From contig JAJVIP010000009.1 of NCBI GenBank assembly GCA_022072025.1, forward strand, positions 1-64,000: a stretch of 64,000 bases of DNA, in the 5' to 3' direction. Positions 49,825-58,511 of the stretch are shown here, piece after piece; the stretch's first letter is position 1; each line of letters starts with the position of its first letter. A program made the translations under genes and the position numbers. This stretch comes from Elusimicrobiota bacterium (GTDB taxonomy: Bacteria > Elusimicrobiota > Elusimicrobia > F11). The notes below the pieces were generated by a model that was not told the DNA's origin, did not search any database, and was given only the letters and a program-made list of their open reading frames with translations.

Positions 49825-51185
49825 AGTTTAAGAAGATATCAAGTTCGGCCCTATTTTTTGTGTTGGTGGGGAGTTCACTGATTCGGCAGGTAGGGGCTGA
49901 GGTGACGATGGACCAGGTTCGCGAGGAAGTTCAACGGCAAATTCAGGAAACAACCTCAAGGGCACATGAGGTTCCAGCCGCTCCAGATCAAAGCAAGATT
50001 GATTTCACCTCCGGAAACGGAATATCTCTCGTGCAATCAACGAATGGTGAGATGAAATTGACGCTGTATATGATGATGCGTTACCTCAATCAATTGCCAG
50101 CGACACAAACTTATAGCGATCATCTCGGAAACACCCGGAATATCGACACGGCAAATTTCTTTTCTGTGCCCCATCGGGTCCTCATGAGTCTTATGGGATG
50201 GGTCTATGATCGGCGGTTGCTTTACCAGGCGACCTATTGGACGGTGAACGCCACAGATAAAGTGGCGATCATTGGCAATATCGCGTGGGTGTTCAATAGA
50301 AAAGTTGCGATTTTTGCCGGTGTTGGATCCCTACCAGGAATTCGGACATTGACTTATTCCCACCCCAATTGGTTGGGAACGGACCGAAACATGGCGGAAG
50401 AATTTTTTCGTCCCGGATTTACGCAAGGCGTTTGGGTGACTGGCGAGGCGCTCCCGGGATTGAACTACAACGTGATGTTGGGCAACAACCTCACCACGCT
50501 CAATGTCAACGCGACTGAGGATTCACGGGATTTTGCGGCGAGTGGAAGCATTTGGTGGATGCCCACAACACAAGAATTTGGACCCAGAAGCGGAAATGGT
50601 GACTTCGAAAATCATCAGCAACTCGCGACCCGGTTTGGGATGGCGTATACGCAGGCCAAACAGAACCGCGCCACATCGACAACCAATCAGGCGCCTGACT
50701 CCACTCAGATCCGAATGGCCGACAGTCTTCTGCCATTTGAATCCGGAGCACTTGCCACTGGCGTGACGGTTGAGAACGTGAAGTATCAAATGGCCGCCAC
50801 TGATGCCGGATTCAAATATCGAGGATGGCATGTGCAAGGCGAGGGGTATCTGCGTAAGTTAAGCGATTTTGAAGCCAATGGGCCACTGCCCATCAATTCC
50901 GTTGTCGACACCGGTTTTTTTGTTCATGTGGCGAAAATGCTGAAGCCAAAAAAACTCGAGGGATATATCAGCACGGCGTTTGTTTTTGGAGACAAAGACG
51001 CCGGTTACAGCGATAGTCGAGAGTTGATCGAAGGCGTAAACTGGTACATGTTCGAAACCCGCAATTGCCGCATGAATTTCCACGCAATCCAAATTGACCG
51101 CTCGCCCACGTCCTCCGTTTTCGGCTATTACGTCGGTGGCCAAAAAGGGACGATCCTTTCGGCATCGTGGTTGATTAATTTCTAG
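49821..51185 (+). CDS. Large outer-membrane porin with N-terminal coiled coil
   Basis: This 454-residue exported protein has signal ALFFVLVGSSLIRQVGA, a short coiled coil (DQVREEVQRQIQETTSRA) and a barrel. The porin at 54690 is a paralogue: both have LFxYxRYLNQ, YSDxLG..., GWxxDxRxLYxxTYWT, GxGSLPG, WLGxDRNxxxEFFRPxxTxGV, and YNVMLGNNLxxLNV. This resembles OprP/O-type porins with an N-terminal trimerisation helix. Its TTG start overlaps the previous stop. It may supply substrate to the amidohydrolase that follows. Confidence 0.75.
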   Translation: MKFKKISSSALFFVLVGSSLIRQVGAEVTMDQVREEVQRQIQETTSRAHEVPAAPDQSKIDFTSGNGISLVQSTNGEMKLTLYMMMRYLNQLPATQTYSDHLGNTRNIDTANFFSVPHRVLMSLMGWVYDRRLLYQATYWTVNATDKVAIIGNIAWVFNRKVAIFAGVGSLPGIRTLTYSHPNWLGTDRNMAEEFFRPGFTQGVWVTGEALPGLNYNVMLGNNLTTLNVNATEDSRDFAASGSIWWMPTTQEFGPRSGNGDFENHQQLATRFGMAYTQAKQNRATSTTNQAPDSTQIRMADSLLPFESGALATGVTVENVKYQMAATDAGFKYRGWHVQGEGYLRKLSDFEANGPLPINSVVDTGFFVHVAKMLKPKKLEGYISTAFVFGDKDAGYSDSRELIEGVNWYMFETRNCRMNFHAIQIDRSPTSSVFGYYVGGQKGTILSASWLINF

Positions 51186-51247
51186 GGAGGCATATGATGA
51201 CATTACGATTTCTCGTTTTTTCACCTTGGTTGCACTGGGGCTGGGCT

Positions 51248-51517
51248 ATGAAATGGAATCGTGGGACCTTGTTTTTATACGAAGAAATTTTAGAAGGTCG
51301 CCGTCGCCCCGGCCTCGCTTTTAAGGGGAGTGATTGTTGGCAAGTGGATAAGCCGGGGCCCAGTCGTTCCGGCAGAAGGTGTGATGGGATCACCTCACCC
51401 TCCGGAGAGGCTGGGTCCCGGCTTATCCTCTTCTCGACGCACACATCCTTTAAAAGATGGGCCGGGACGACGGCCATGCTTGATCCCTTGTTGGGTTGCG
51501 GTGGAGCTGCGCTATGA
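51248..51517 (+). repeat. 270-bp repeat R, copy 3
   Basis: It begins ATGAAATGG within a longer open frame that starts at 51194 after GGGAGGCAT, and ends GCGCTATGA, overlapping the amidohydrolase ATG. Length and frame equal copies 1 and 2. The upstream ribosome site is the strongest of the three, so this copy might be translated (107 codons). Otherwise as for copy 1. Confidence 0.82.
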
Positions 51518-52587
51518 ATCGAAAAAACAAATATATCATTGCGCTGGTCGCTGTGTTGGCGACAGTTCCCCTTTGTGTCCACGCGGCGAAAAAAGGAACT
51601 TACGAATTCAACGATGCTCATTTCCATCTCACGAACTACATCCAGGAAGGAACGGATATTCACGATTTCCTCAAGATCATGGGTGATAAAGTCGGCCGGG
51701 TGGCGTTGTTCGGGATTCCACTTCAACAACAGTGGTCGTACCGTGTGATGGGAGACAAAGCTCCCACGTATTATTTGGACACCGACAGCCCTCTGTACTA
51801 TTACTCTTTCACCGATGCCGTGATCGCGACAGCCTATCTCTCGCTACCCAAGAAAGATCGCGCCCGTTTTGATCCGATGATCACCGGATTCAACCCAACA
51901 GACATGTACGCGGCGGATCACATAAGGCGGGTCTTGAAAACTTTTCCGGGCGTATTCGTTGGTATCGGCGAGTTCACAATTCACAAAGAGTTTGTGTCTT
52001 CGAAAATCAGCGGGGACGTAGCGAGTTTAAACGATCCGGCGCTGGACCGAATTTTTGATTTGGCCGCAGAGGCAGGGCTCGTGATTATTTTCCACAACGA
52101 CGCCGATCGCCCTTTCGCTAAGAAGGGGGCGGAGCCGGCCTTTCTTGAATCAGCCAAAGCGCTTTTCAAACGCCATCCAGGCGCCACCACCATTTGGGCG
52201 CATACCGGGACAGGAAGAGTCGTCCATCCGATGACCAACCATGCCGCAATGTTAGAGGAAATTTTATTGGACCCCGCGTATTCCCATGTGTATTTCGATA
52301 TTTCCTGGGATGAAGTGGCGAAATACATCACCGCATCTCCCGAATCGTTGGACATCACGGCAAAATTGATCAGTCGTTATCCGGACCGGTTCTTATTTGG
52401 AACCGACGAAGTGGCCCCCAAAACCCAAGAGGCGTACACCAAGGTTTTCAATATGTACCAGCCCTTGTTTGATCGATTGTCTCCCGACGTAAGGGAAAAG
52501 TTGTTGAAAATAAATTACGAACGCATCTTCGACGCCGCGCGGAAAAAGGTTCGGATGTGGGAAGCGGCTCAAACGAAAGGAGGATAA
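51514..52587 (+). CDS. Exported amidohydrolase (Amidohydro_2 family)
   Basis: A 357-residue metal-dependent TIM-barrel hydrolase or decarboxylase with a signal peptide (ALVAVLATVPLCVHA). Motifs: DAHFHLTNY (first His pair), a mid-barrel GIGEFTIHKEFV, VIIFHNDAD, TIWAHTGTG and FGTDEVAPK, with the last Asp at the barrel's end. Amidohydro_2 includes decarboxylases of aromatic acids. Being next to the decarboxylase-like protein it may form an aromatic-acid module, although both are exported here. It shares its start with repeat R3. Confidence 0.82.
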   Translation: MNRKNKYIIALVAVLATVPLCVHAAKKGTYEFNDAHFHLTNYIQEGTDIHDFLKIMGDKVGRVALFGIPLQQQWSYRVMGDKAPTYYLDTDSPLYYYSFTDAVIATAYLSLPKKDRARFDPMITGFNPTDMYAADHIRRVLKTFPGVFVGIGEFTIHKEFVSSKISGDVASLNDPALDRIFDLAAEAGLVIIFHNDADRPFAKKGAEPAFLESAKALFKRHPGATTIWAHTGTGRVVHPMTNHAAMLEEILLDPAYSHVYFDISWDEVAKYITASPESLDITAKLISRYPDRFLFGTDEVAPKTQEAYTKVFNMYQPLFDRLSPDVREKLLKINYERIFDAARKKVRMWEAAQTKGG

Positions 52588-52591
52588 GCCG

Positions 52592-53110
52592 ATGAAAAAA
52601 AATCGATTAACAGTTTTCCTGGTCGCTGGCCTTGCGATTCAATTTTTTATTCTGCCAAGTACAATCAGATGTGAAGAGAAGAAAACAAATGAAGAAAACC
52701 CCGTCGGTCGAATTTACGGTACACCTATTGGGTCTGATCTTCTTGTCAATGTTTCACCATATTTGGGGATGAATTTAAAATATGTGATTGAAGTTTATTT
52801 GGTATCGAACGAAGCGAAAGATCGGGTGGGGGCGCATGTTTCTGCCTGCGTTTATCTCCCCGGAAGCGATCGAGCGCGATGCGATGACCTAACCTTTGCC
52901 TTGCCACAATTGACAATGGATCGCGAGAAAAAAACCGTGATGTTAAAAGATCAGGTGGTCGCGAAAATAGGCAACTATCCTCATTGGGCGCAGATTCAAA
53001 ACCCTTTCAAACTCAGCTATGAGATAGAGACACAAAAAACGGATACAGGTTTTGAGCAAAATGAAATCCGACGTGTAAAAGTTTATTTGGAAAATGTCCT
53101 CGCGCAATGA
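52592..53110 (+). CDS. Exported protein of unknown function
   Basis: This 172-residue protein has a signal peptide (FLVAGLAIQFFILPSTIRC). A beta-rich body with two cysteines (SACVYLPGSDRARCDD) follows. AAAGGAGG lies eight bases before the ATG and overlaps the amidohydrolase stop region. The next gene starts in the overlapping ATGA. No family recognised. Confidence 0.68.
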   Translation: MKKNRLTVFLVAGLAIQFFILPSTIRCEEKKTNEENPVGRIYGTPIGSDLLVNVSPYLGMNLKYVIEVYLVSNEAKDRVGAHVSACVYLPGSDRARCDDLTFALPQLTMDREKKTVMLKDQVVAKIGNYPHWAQIQNPFKLSYEIETQKTDTGFEQNEIRRVKVYLENVLAQ

Positions 53111-54693
53111 AGGAGCGTCGACCCTCGATGCCATTCGTCTGCCGATGGTCAACTATTGTTTTCTTTTTCTTCGCGGGGTGCGCGACCCTTCCTAAAGATT
53201 TTAACGCCACGCCCTCCACCGCCCCGTCACGGGAAGAGAAAACCACGCTCCGTGAGATATTCAAGCCCGACAGCGAGGCCCACCCTGGCCAATCGGGTTT
53301 TGTGCTGCTCAACACCGGCCGTGATGCCTTTCTATCCCGGATTGCTTTGACTGAAACGGCAGAACGTGGCATCGACGCCCAGTATTTCATTTGGAATGGG
53401 GATCGGTGTGGCACCATTCTCATGCAGAGATTGGTGAAGGCGGCCGACCGTGGCGTGCGCGTCCGGCTTTTGTTGGATGATTTGACCACCCACGGAAAAG
53501 ATTTGGCGATGGTGGCGCTCAACCAACATCCCAATATTGAAATCCGACTTTTTAATCCGCTGGGGCGCCGGTACTATCTCGGGCTTTTTCGAACAATGTC
53601 TCTCGCATTTCATGCGGGGCGGATGACCAACCGCATGCACAATAAAATCTTCGCGGTCGATAACCAGATAGCGATTCTCGGCGGGCGAAACATCGGCGAC
53701 GAATATTTTGGTTTAGATAAGCGTTCAAATTTTCGAGACATGGACCTTCTAATCATCGGGAAAGATGTGGGGGATATCTCGTCTGCTTTTGATGGATATT
53801 GGAACAGTCCATGGTCCATTCCTTATGAGGTCTACAAAAAGAAAGTGCTTTCCGATAAATCGTTAAAGAAAAAAATGGAAAAGCTTGAGAAAGAGTTTGT
53901 TCAAAAGGAAAAAAATTTCCCTTATCCCCTGGATTGGAGCCGTGAAGCGGTGCTAAAAATTCTGGGGGACAACCGCTCGGCGTTTGTATGGGGAAAATCA
54001 GAGGTGGTTTGCGATCCTCCCGACAAGGCGTGGAAAAAAGCGAAGCGCGGCGAAAGCAAATCGGAAGTACTAAACACCCTCATAGACGTCGGCCAAGCCG
54101 CCAAGAAAGATATGCTGATTATTTCGCCTTATTTAATTATTTCCGATGAGGCGGTTAAGAAATTCGGGCAAACCGTTCAGCGCGGCGTATCAGTTCGTAT
54201 TCTCACAAACTCCCTCAAATCCACCGATGCGGTTCCCGTGGTCGCCATGTACCGGACTTTTCGAAAGGATTTGATGAAACAAGGGCCTCAACTTTACGAG
54301 ATGCGGCCGGATGCCGGCTCCCGCGCTCTCTACTCGCTGGACCCAATGATGAAAAAACGCATGAGCCTCCACGCCAAGGCGGTGGTGTACGACCAGGAAA
54401 CGGTGTTTATCGGGACCTTCAATATTGATCCGCGATCGGAGTATCTCAATACCGAGGTGGGCCTGCTGGTTTACAGCCCGGAGTTCGCCAAAAAAGTTAC
54501 AGAGGCCATCCAATTTGATTTGTTGCCCGAGAACAGTTACCGGTTGCGGGTCACACCCAAAGGAAAGGATGTGGAATGGGTTTGTGTGGAAAAGGGAAAA
54601 GAAAAGATTTATTCAACCGATCCCCATGCCGGCCCATGGATTCGTTTTGAGGCTTGGTTTTTGTCATTGCTCCCCATCAAGAACCAACTATGA
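53107..54693 (+). CDS. Phospholipase D-family lipoprotein (ClsC/YmdC-like)
   Basis: This 528-residue protein has a lipobox (FFFAGCATLP) and two HKD motifs: HNKIFAVDNQIAILGGRN near residue 178 and HAKAVVYDQETVFIGTFN near residue 421. The length and double HKD match cardiolipin synthase C/YmdC-type enzymes. It may transfer or hydrolyse phosphatidyl groups at the outer leaflet of the inner membrane or the inner side of the outer membrane. It is coupled to both neighbours by ATGA overlaps. Confidence 0.87.
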   Translation: MKERRPSMPFVCRWSTIVFFFFAGCATLPKDFNATPSTAPSREEKTTLREIFKPDSEAHPGQSGFVLLNTGRDAFLSRIALTETAERGIDAQYFIWNGDRCGTILMQRLVKAADRGVRVRLLLDDLTTHGKDLAMVALNQHPNIEIRLFNPLGRRYYLGLFRTMSLAFHAGRMTNRMHNKIFAVDNQIAILGGRNIGDEYFGLDKRSNFRDMDLLIIGKDVGDISSAFDGYWNSPWSIPYEVYKKKVLSDKSLKKKMEKLEKEFVQKEKNFPYPLDWSREAVLKILGDNRSAFVWGKSEVVCDPPDKAWKKAKRGESKSEVLNTLIDVGQAAKKDMLIISPYLIISDEAVKKFGQTVQRGVSVRILTNSLKSTDAVPVVAMYRTFRKDLMKQGPQLYEMRPDAGSRALYSLDPMMKKRMSLHAKAVVYDQETVFIGTFNIDPRSEYLNTEVGLLVYSPEFAKKVTEAIQFDLLPENSYRLRVTPKGKDVEWVCVEKGKEKIYSTDPHAGPWIRFEAWFLSLLPIKNQL

Positions 54694-56051
54694 TGAAATT
54701 TTCCGCTCTTTGTCTGTCCGGTCTTCTGTTGTTCCCCGCTTTTCCGAACGGTGCTGCGGAGCCTCAACCAACGGAGGAACGATTGCTTCAAATGGAAAAG
54801 CGCATCGAACAACTGGAGGCGGAACAATCAAGAGGCCGTTCAAAAACCAGTAACCCCATGGGAAACTACACCCCCCGCAGGGGATTCCAAGTGGCCGACA
54901 CACCGAGTGGTGATCTTAATATTCGGCTCTTTGCCTACGTACGGTATCTCAATCAGAAAAGCCTGGATAACTCATACACGGATTCTTTTGGAACAACCAG
55001 CCCGGTTCAGCAGCGCCAGGACATCATGTTTCAGAAAACTGTGGTTTATTTTTTGGGCTGGTTCCTAGATCCCAAATTTCGTTACTTGACCTATGTGTGG
55101 ACCTCAAACACGAGCCAAGGCCAGGGCGCTCAGGTCGTGGTGGCCGGTAAAGTGATGTACAAGTTCAACGACTACTTCACTTTCGGTGGCGGCACCGATT
55201 CTCTTCCGGGCGCGCGCAGTACTGAAGGCAATTTCCCTTATTGGTTGGGAGTGGACAATCGTCTCATCTCGGATGAGTATTTTCGACCCTCTTACACGAT
55301 GGGCGTTTTTGCCAATGGGAAAGTTGTCGACCGTCTCGCCTATTCCGTCATGCTCGGCAACAACCTCAGTCAACTGGGCGTCGATGCCGGCCAACTGGAC
55401 AACGGACTTAACACGATTTCCAGCGCATTGATCTGGATGCCCACGACCGGAGAGTTTGGGACGGGCTCGGGTTTTGGCGATTTCCAGAATCACAAAAAAT
55501 TGGCCAGTCGAATCGGCGTGCACTACACGCAAAGCGATGAAAATTTTCAAGGGCAGCCGAACACCGATGCCTTTGAAAACGTTCAGATCCGTCTTTCAGA
55601 CGGCAACTCCATATTCGAACCCAATCTTTTTGGACCGGGAGTTCGAGTGACAGATGCTCTGTACCACATGTCGTCTCTTGATGCCGGACTTAAATACCAT
55701 GGATTCACTCTCGAGGGCGAGACCTATTGGAGATGGATTGATGATTTGCGCGGATCCGGAACAAGTGGAATTGGCCAACTGAAGGACACCGGATTTCAGC
55801 TCCAGGGTTCGGCCATGCTCATGCCGCAAGTCCTCCAGCTATATGCCTCCGGCTCAAAAGTTTTCGGACAGTACGGGGACCCATGGGATACGCGGCTTGG
55901 GATCAATTGGTATCCATGGAAAAAAGAGGAAATGCGTTGGAATTTTGAATACATCGAGCTCTACAAATCGCCGGTGGGAGGGGCCAGTCTGCCGTATGTT
56001 GTCGGAGGAACGGGACCCGTTTTCCATTCCAATTTTATGATCACGTTTTGA
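54690..56051 (+). CDS. Large outer-membrane porin with N-terminal coiled coil, paralogue of 49821
   Basis: A 453-residue exported barrel with signal ALCLSGLLLFPAFPNGAA and a coiled coil (EERLLQMEKRIEQLEAEQS). It shares long blocks with the 49821 porin (YLNQKSLDNSYTDSFGT, GGGTDSLPGARS, YSVMLGNNLSQLGVD, WMPTTGEFG). Ends in HSNFMITF with terminal Phe. It is the last gene of the 10-kb operon; its ATGATG start overlaps the PLD stop. Confidence 0.76.
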   Translation: MMKFSALCLSGLLLFPAFPNGAAEPQPTEERLLQMEKRIEQLEAEQSRGRSKTSNPMGNYTPRRGFQVADTPSGDLNIRLFAYVRYLNQKSLDNSYTDSFGTTSPVQQRQDIMFQKTVVYFLGWFLDPKFRYLTYVWTSNTSQGQGAQVVVAGKVMYKFNDYFTFGGGTDSLPGARSTEGNFPYWLGVDNRLISDEYFRPSYTMGVFANGKVVDRLAYSVMLGNNLSQLGVDAGQLDNGLNTISSALIWMPTTGEFGTGSGFGDFQNHKKLASRIGVHYTQSDENFQGQPNTDAFENVQIRLSDGNSIFEPNLFGPGVRVTDALYHMSSLDAGLKYHGFTLEGETYWRWIDDLRGSGTSGIGQLKDTGFQLQGSAMLMPQVLQLYASGSKVFGQYGDPWDTRLGINWYPWKKEEMRWNFEYIELYKSPVGGASLPYVVGGTGPVFHSNFMITF

Positions 56052-56230
56052 GGCGACGTTAATGACCGTTAACCTCATTTCGAGGAGCTTGGTGGTTGCT
56101 AGGCATTGACTATTGGGCGCAGTTGCCATCGCCGTGGTGTTGCGACCGGTGTCGACGGCCGAAGAGGAAGGGAAGTGTTTGGGGGGATGGTCTTGAATCT
56201 CCCACATAAATTCCAGAAGACCCTGAAATG

Positions 56231-56246
56231 TTGGACCAAAGTCCTA
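56231..56246. promoter_or_regulatory. Dyad operator TTGGAC-CAAA-GTCCTA (box 8)
   Basis: One mismatch in the right half-site. It lies 40 bp before the MscS gene. The preceding 150 bp of the gap show nothing else that I recognise. Confidence 0.65.
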
Positions 56247-56285
56247 TATCCGGATATTCTCTAATTCAATAAAAGTTTTCTGTAT

Positions 56286-57914
56286 ATGAAAAAGTGGATT
56301 GTTTCAATCTCTATCGTATTGATTGGCTGGGCAGGCGTTGCGGTGATAGGCGCCGCAGACAAGACCGGATTCCCCCCGAACGAAAATGGTTCCGATGCCA
56401 TCGCAACAGTGGATGTTCAATTGGATGGCCAACCGCTTTTTCGGGTTCGCGGAATGTCCGGTTTTTCGGCGGAGAAACGCGCAAAGGCGATTGAATCTCG
56501 AATTAAAACCGCCGCGAAAAATGTCGCGGTGTCATCCGCGTCTATCAATGTGGTTGAACGAGTTGATCGCACCGACCTTGTTGCGGGTGAAATGTTTATA
56601 GCGAGCCTGTTGGATGCAGATGCAGAGACCGAAAATATTCCCCGGTCTATCATGGCTGAACGAGCTCGAATAAATATTGTTAACGCGATTGCACGCTATC
56701 GCCATGACCGGAGCAGTAAGATATTGTTGCGTCGAACGTTTGTGGCTCTGGCTGCCACCGTTGGTTTTATCTTTCTGTTGTTCGGAATCGGGAAAATTTA
56801 CCGTTGGCTTCTTGTAGTCGCTGAACGAAACGTTAAAACCCGCATGGACTCATTGGAGGCACGGTCCTCCCACGTGATTGAGTCTCGACCCTTGTGGACG
56901 GCCATTGTGGGGATCTTGAGCGCCCTCAGGGTCATTACGGTGGCAGTTCTGATCTATTTTTATTTGAACCTTGTTTTGGGTCTTTTTCCTTGGACGCGTC
57001 CAGTGGCTGTACAGCTTTTCTCCATTTTTATTGCCCCGCTTCGGACACTGGGCCACAAATTTATTGCGGCATTGCCAGACCTCGCGTTTTTGGTTGTTTT
57101 CACCATCATCATTCGTTATGTCTTGAAAATCACGCGTCTCTTCTTTGCGGGGATTGATCACAAAACCATTCAGTTTAAGGATTTTGATCCTGAACTGGCG
57201 TGGCCCACCTATCGAATCACCCGGTTCCTCATTATCTGTTTTGCGGTGGTGGTGGCCTATCCTTACATTCCCGGTTCCAATTCCGATGCCTTTAAAGGGG
57301 TATCACTCTTTATCGGGGTCTTATTTTCATTGGGATCGACGTCTCTCATCGCCAACCTGGTGGCCAGCATCGCCCTCACCTATCGCCGGGCTTTCAGAGT
57401 GGGCGACATCATCAAAGTCACCGACGTGATGGGGCTTGTGACGGAGATGCGAATGCAGGCCACCCATTTGCGAACGCTTCATAACGAAACAATCGTGATT
57501 CCCAATTCCATTATTGTGAACAGCCATGTCATCAATTTCAGCACGCTGGCAAAAAATGGGGGCTTGGTCCTGCATACGACGGTTGGAATTGGCTATGAAA
57601 CACCTTGGCGTCAGGTGCAAGCGTTGCTTTTGATGGCCGCGGACCGAACATCCGGTTTATTGAAAGACAGAAAACCCTTTGTTCGTCAACTGGCCCTGGA
57701 CACATTTTGTGTTCAGTATGAGCTGGGTGTGTATTGCGATGCCCCATTGGACATGCCATGGGTTTACACCAACTTGCACAAGAATATTTTGGATGTGTTC
57801 AATGAATACGGAGTCCAAATTATGACGCCAGCCTACGAGGGCGACCCGCAGACCCCGAAAATTGTTCCCAAAGACCAGGTACACGCCGCTCCCGCTGATA
57901 AGTTAAATGCTTAA
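56286..57914 (+). CDS. MscS-family mechanosensitive channel
   Basis: This 542-residue protein has an N-terminal signal or helix, a periplasmic region (~30-130), four or more helices (e.g. LVVFTIIIRYVLKIT) and the MscS fold: pore-lining helix with SLGSTSLIANLVASIALTY and the beta domain RRAFRVGDIIKVTDVMGLVTEMRMQATHLRTLHNETIVIPNSI. Its longer N-terminus resembles the larger MscS paralogues, not E. coli MscS (286 aa). It releases osmolytes on membrane tension. It overlaps the next gene by eight bases. Confidence 0.9.
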   Translation: MKKWIVSISIVLIGWAGVAVIGAADKTGFPPNENGSDAIATVDVQLDGQPLFRVRGMSGFSAEKRAKAIESRIKTAAKNVAVSSASINVVERVDRTDLVAGEMFIASLLDADAETENIPRSIMAERARINIVNAIARYRHDRSSKILLRRTFVALAATVGFIFLLFGIGKIYRWLLVVAERNVKTRMDSLEARSSHVIESRPLWTAIVGILSALRVITVAVLIYFYLNLVLGLFPWTRPVAVQLFSIFIAPLRTLGHKFIAALPDLAFLVVFTIIIRYVLKITRLFFAGIDHKTIQFKDFDPELAWPTYRITRFLIICFAVVVAYPYIPGSNSDAFKGVSLFIGVLFSLGSTSLIANLVASIALTYRRAFRVGDIIKVTDVMGLVTEMRMQATHLRTLHNETIVIPNSIIVNSHVINFSTLAKNGGLVLHTTVGIGYETPWRQVQALLLMAADRTSGLLKDRKPFVRQLALDTFCVQYELGVYCDAPLDMPWVYTNLHKNILDVFNEYGVQIMTPAYEGDPQTPKIVPKDQVHAAPADKLNA

Positions 57915-58329
57915 GTATTGGATTTCTTTTGGGCTCCAATCCTTGGGCACACTCATCGTTCTGTGGAGAGGAGTCCCCTTTTATCGAAGCTTTCTTTCTG
58001 GAGAACTGGATCCGGGAAGTAAAAATCTTCTTTGGTCAATATTGGTCATCCTGCTTATTCAACCGGCGTATTGGTGGGCGCGCAAGCGCGCGCCCAACCC
58101 GGGTGCGAAGAGTCAAGGCAAGACGGTGTTGGGCCATACCATCCTGTTTCTCAGTCGATTGATTTTTGTTTTTATCGGCAGTTTGTTTACGGCGGTGTTT
58201 TATATGGACATGGCGGATATTCATTTGTCGGGAAGAATCATTCTTCTCATTGCCATTCTTTTCTCGACATTCTGCTACACGCTGGAACTTGAGCGCCTTG
58301 GAAAATTGCTTATCGATGGATCCAATTAA
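57907..58329 (+). CDS. Small membrane protein of unknown function
   Basis: This 140-residue protein has four predicted helices (FGLQSLGTLIVLW, LLWSILVILLIQPAYWW, LFLSRLIFVFIGSLFTAVFY, IILLIAILFSTFCYTLEL). No family recognised. Its start overlaps the MscS stop, so it is cotranslated and may assist the channel. Confidence 0.68.
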   Translation: MLKYWISFGLQSLGTLIVLWRGVPFYRSFLSGELDPGSKNLLWSILVILLIQPAYWWARKRAPNPGAKSQGKTVLGHTILFLSRLIFVFIGSLFTAVFYMDMADIHLSGRIILLIAILFSTFCYTLELERLGKLLIDGSN

Positions 58330-58377
58330 AATAGACTTTCTATTACAGACGTAAAAAAAGAGACATTGAACAACCCT

Positions 58378-58465
58378 GTCGCCCCGGCATGCTTTTGGCC
58401 GGGGCCCAGGTTTTCATCTAAGAAAAAACCTGGATCCCGGCCAAGAAGATTGCCGGGAAGACGAC
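58378..58465. repeat. Gene-less REP pair
   Basis: The 88-bp unit has left arm GTCGCCCCGGCATGCTTTTG and right arm GATTGCCGGGAAGACGAC with facing CCCAGGT and ACCTGG blocks. The left arm is identical in its first twenty bases to that of the GIY-YIG unit. Confidence 0.75.
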
Positions 58466-58511
58466 TTTGTAACTCTATTGTCTTTGTTGATATTAATTAA
58501 AAGGTGCCCCG

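Noticed and set aside
2096-56246. TTGGAC dyads as FNR/CRP sites or as -35 boxes
   Set aside because: FNR/CRP half-sites (TTGAT, TGTGA) do not match, and the full dyad recurs at varying distances from starts, which fits an operator better than a core promoter.
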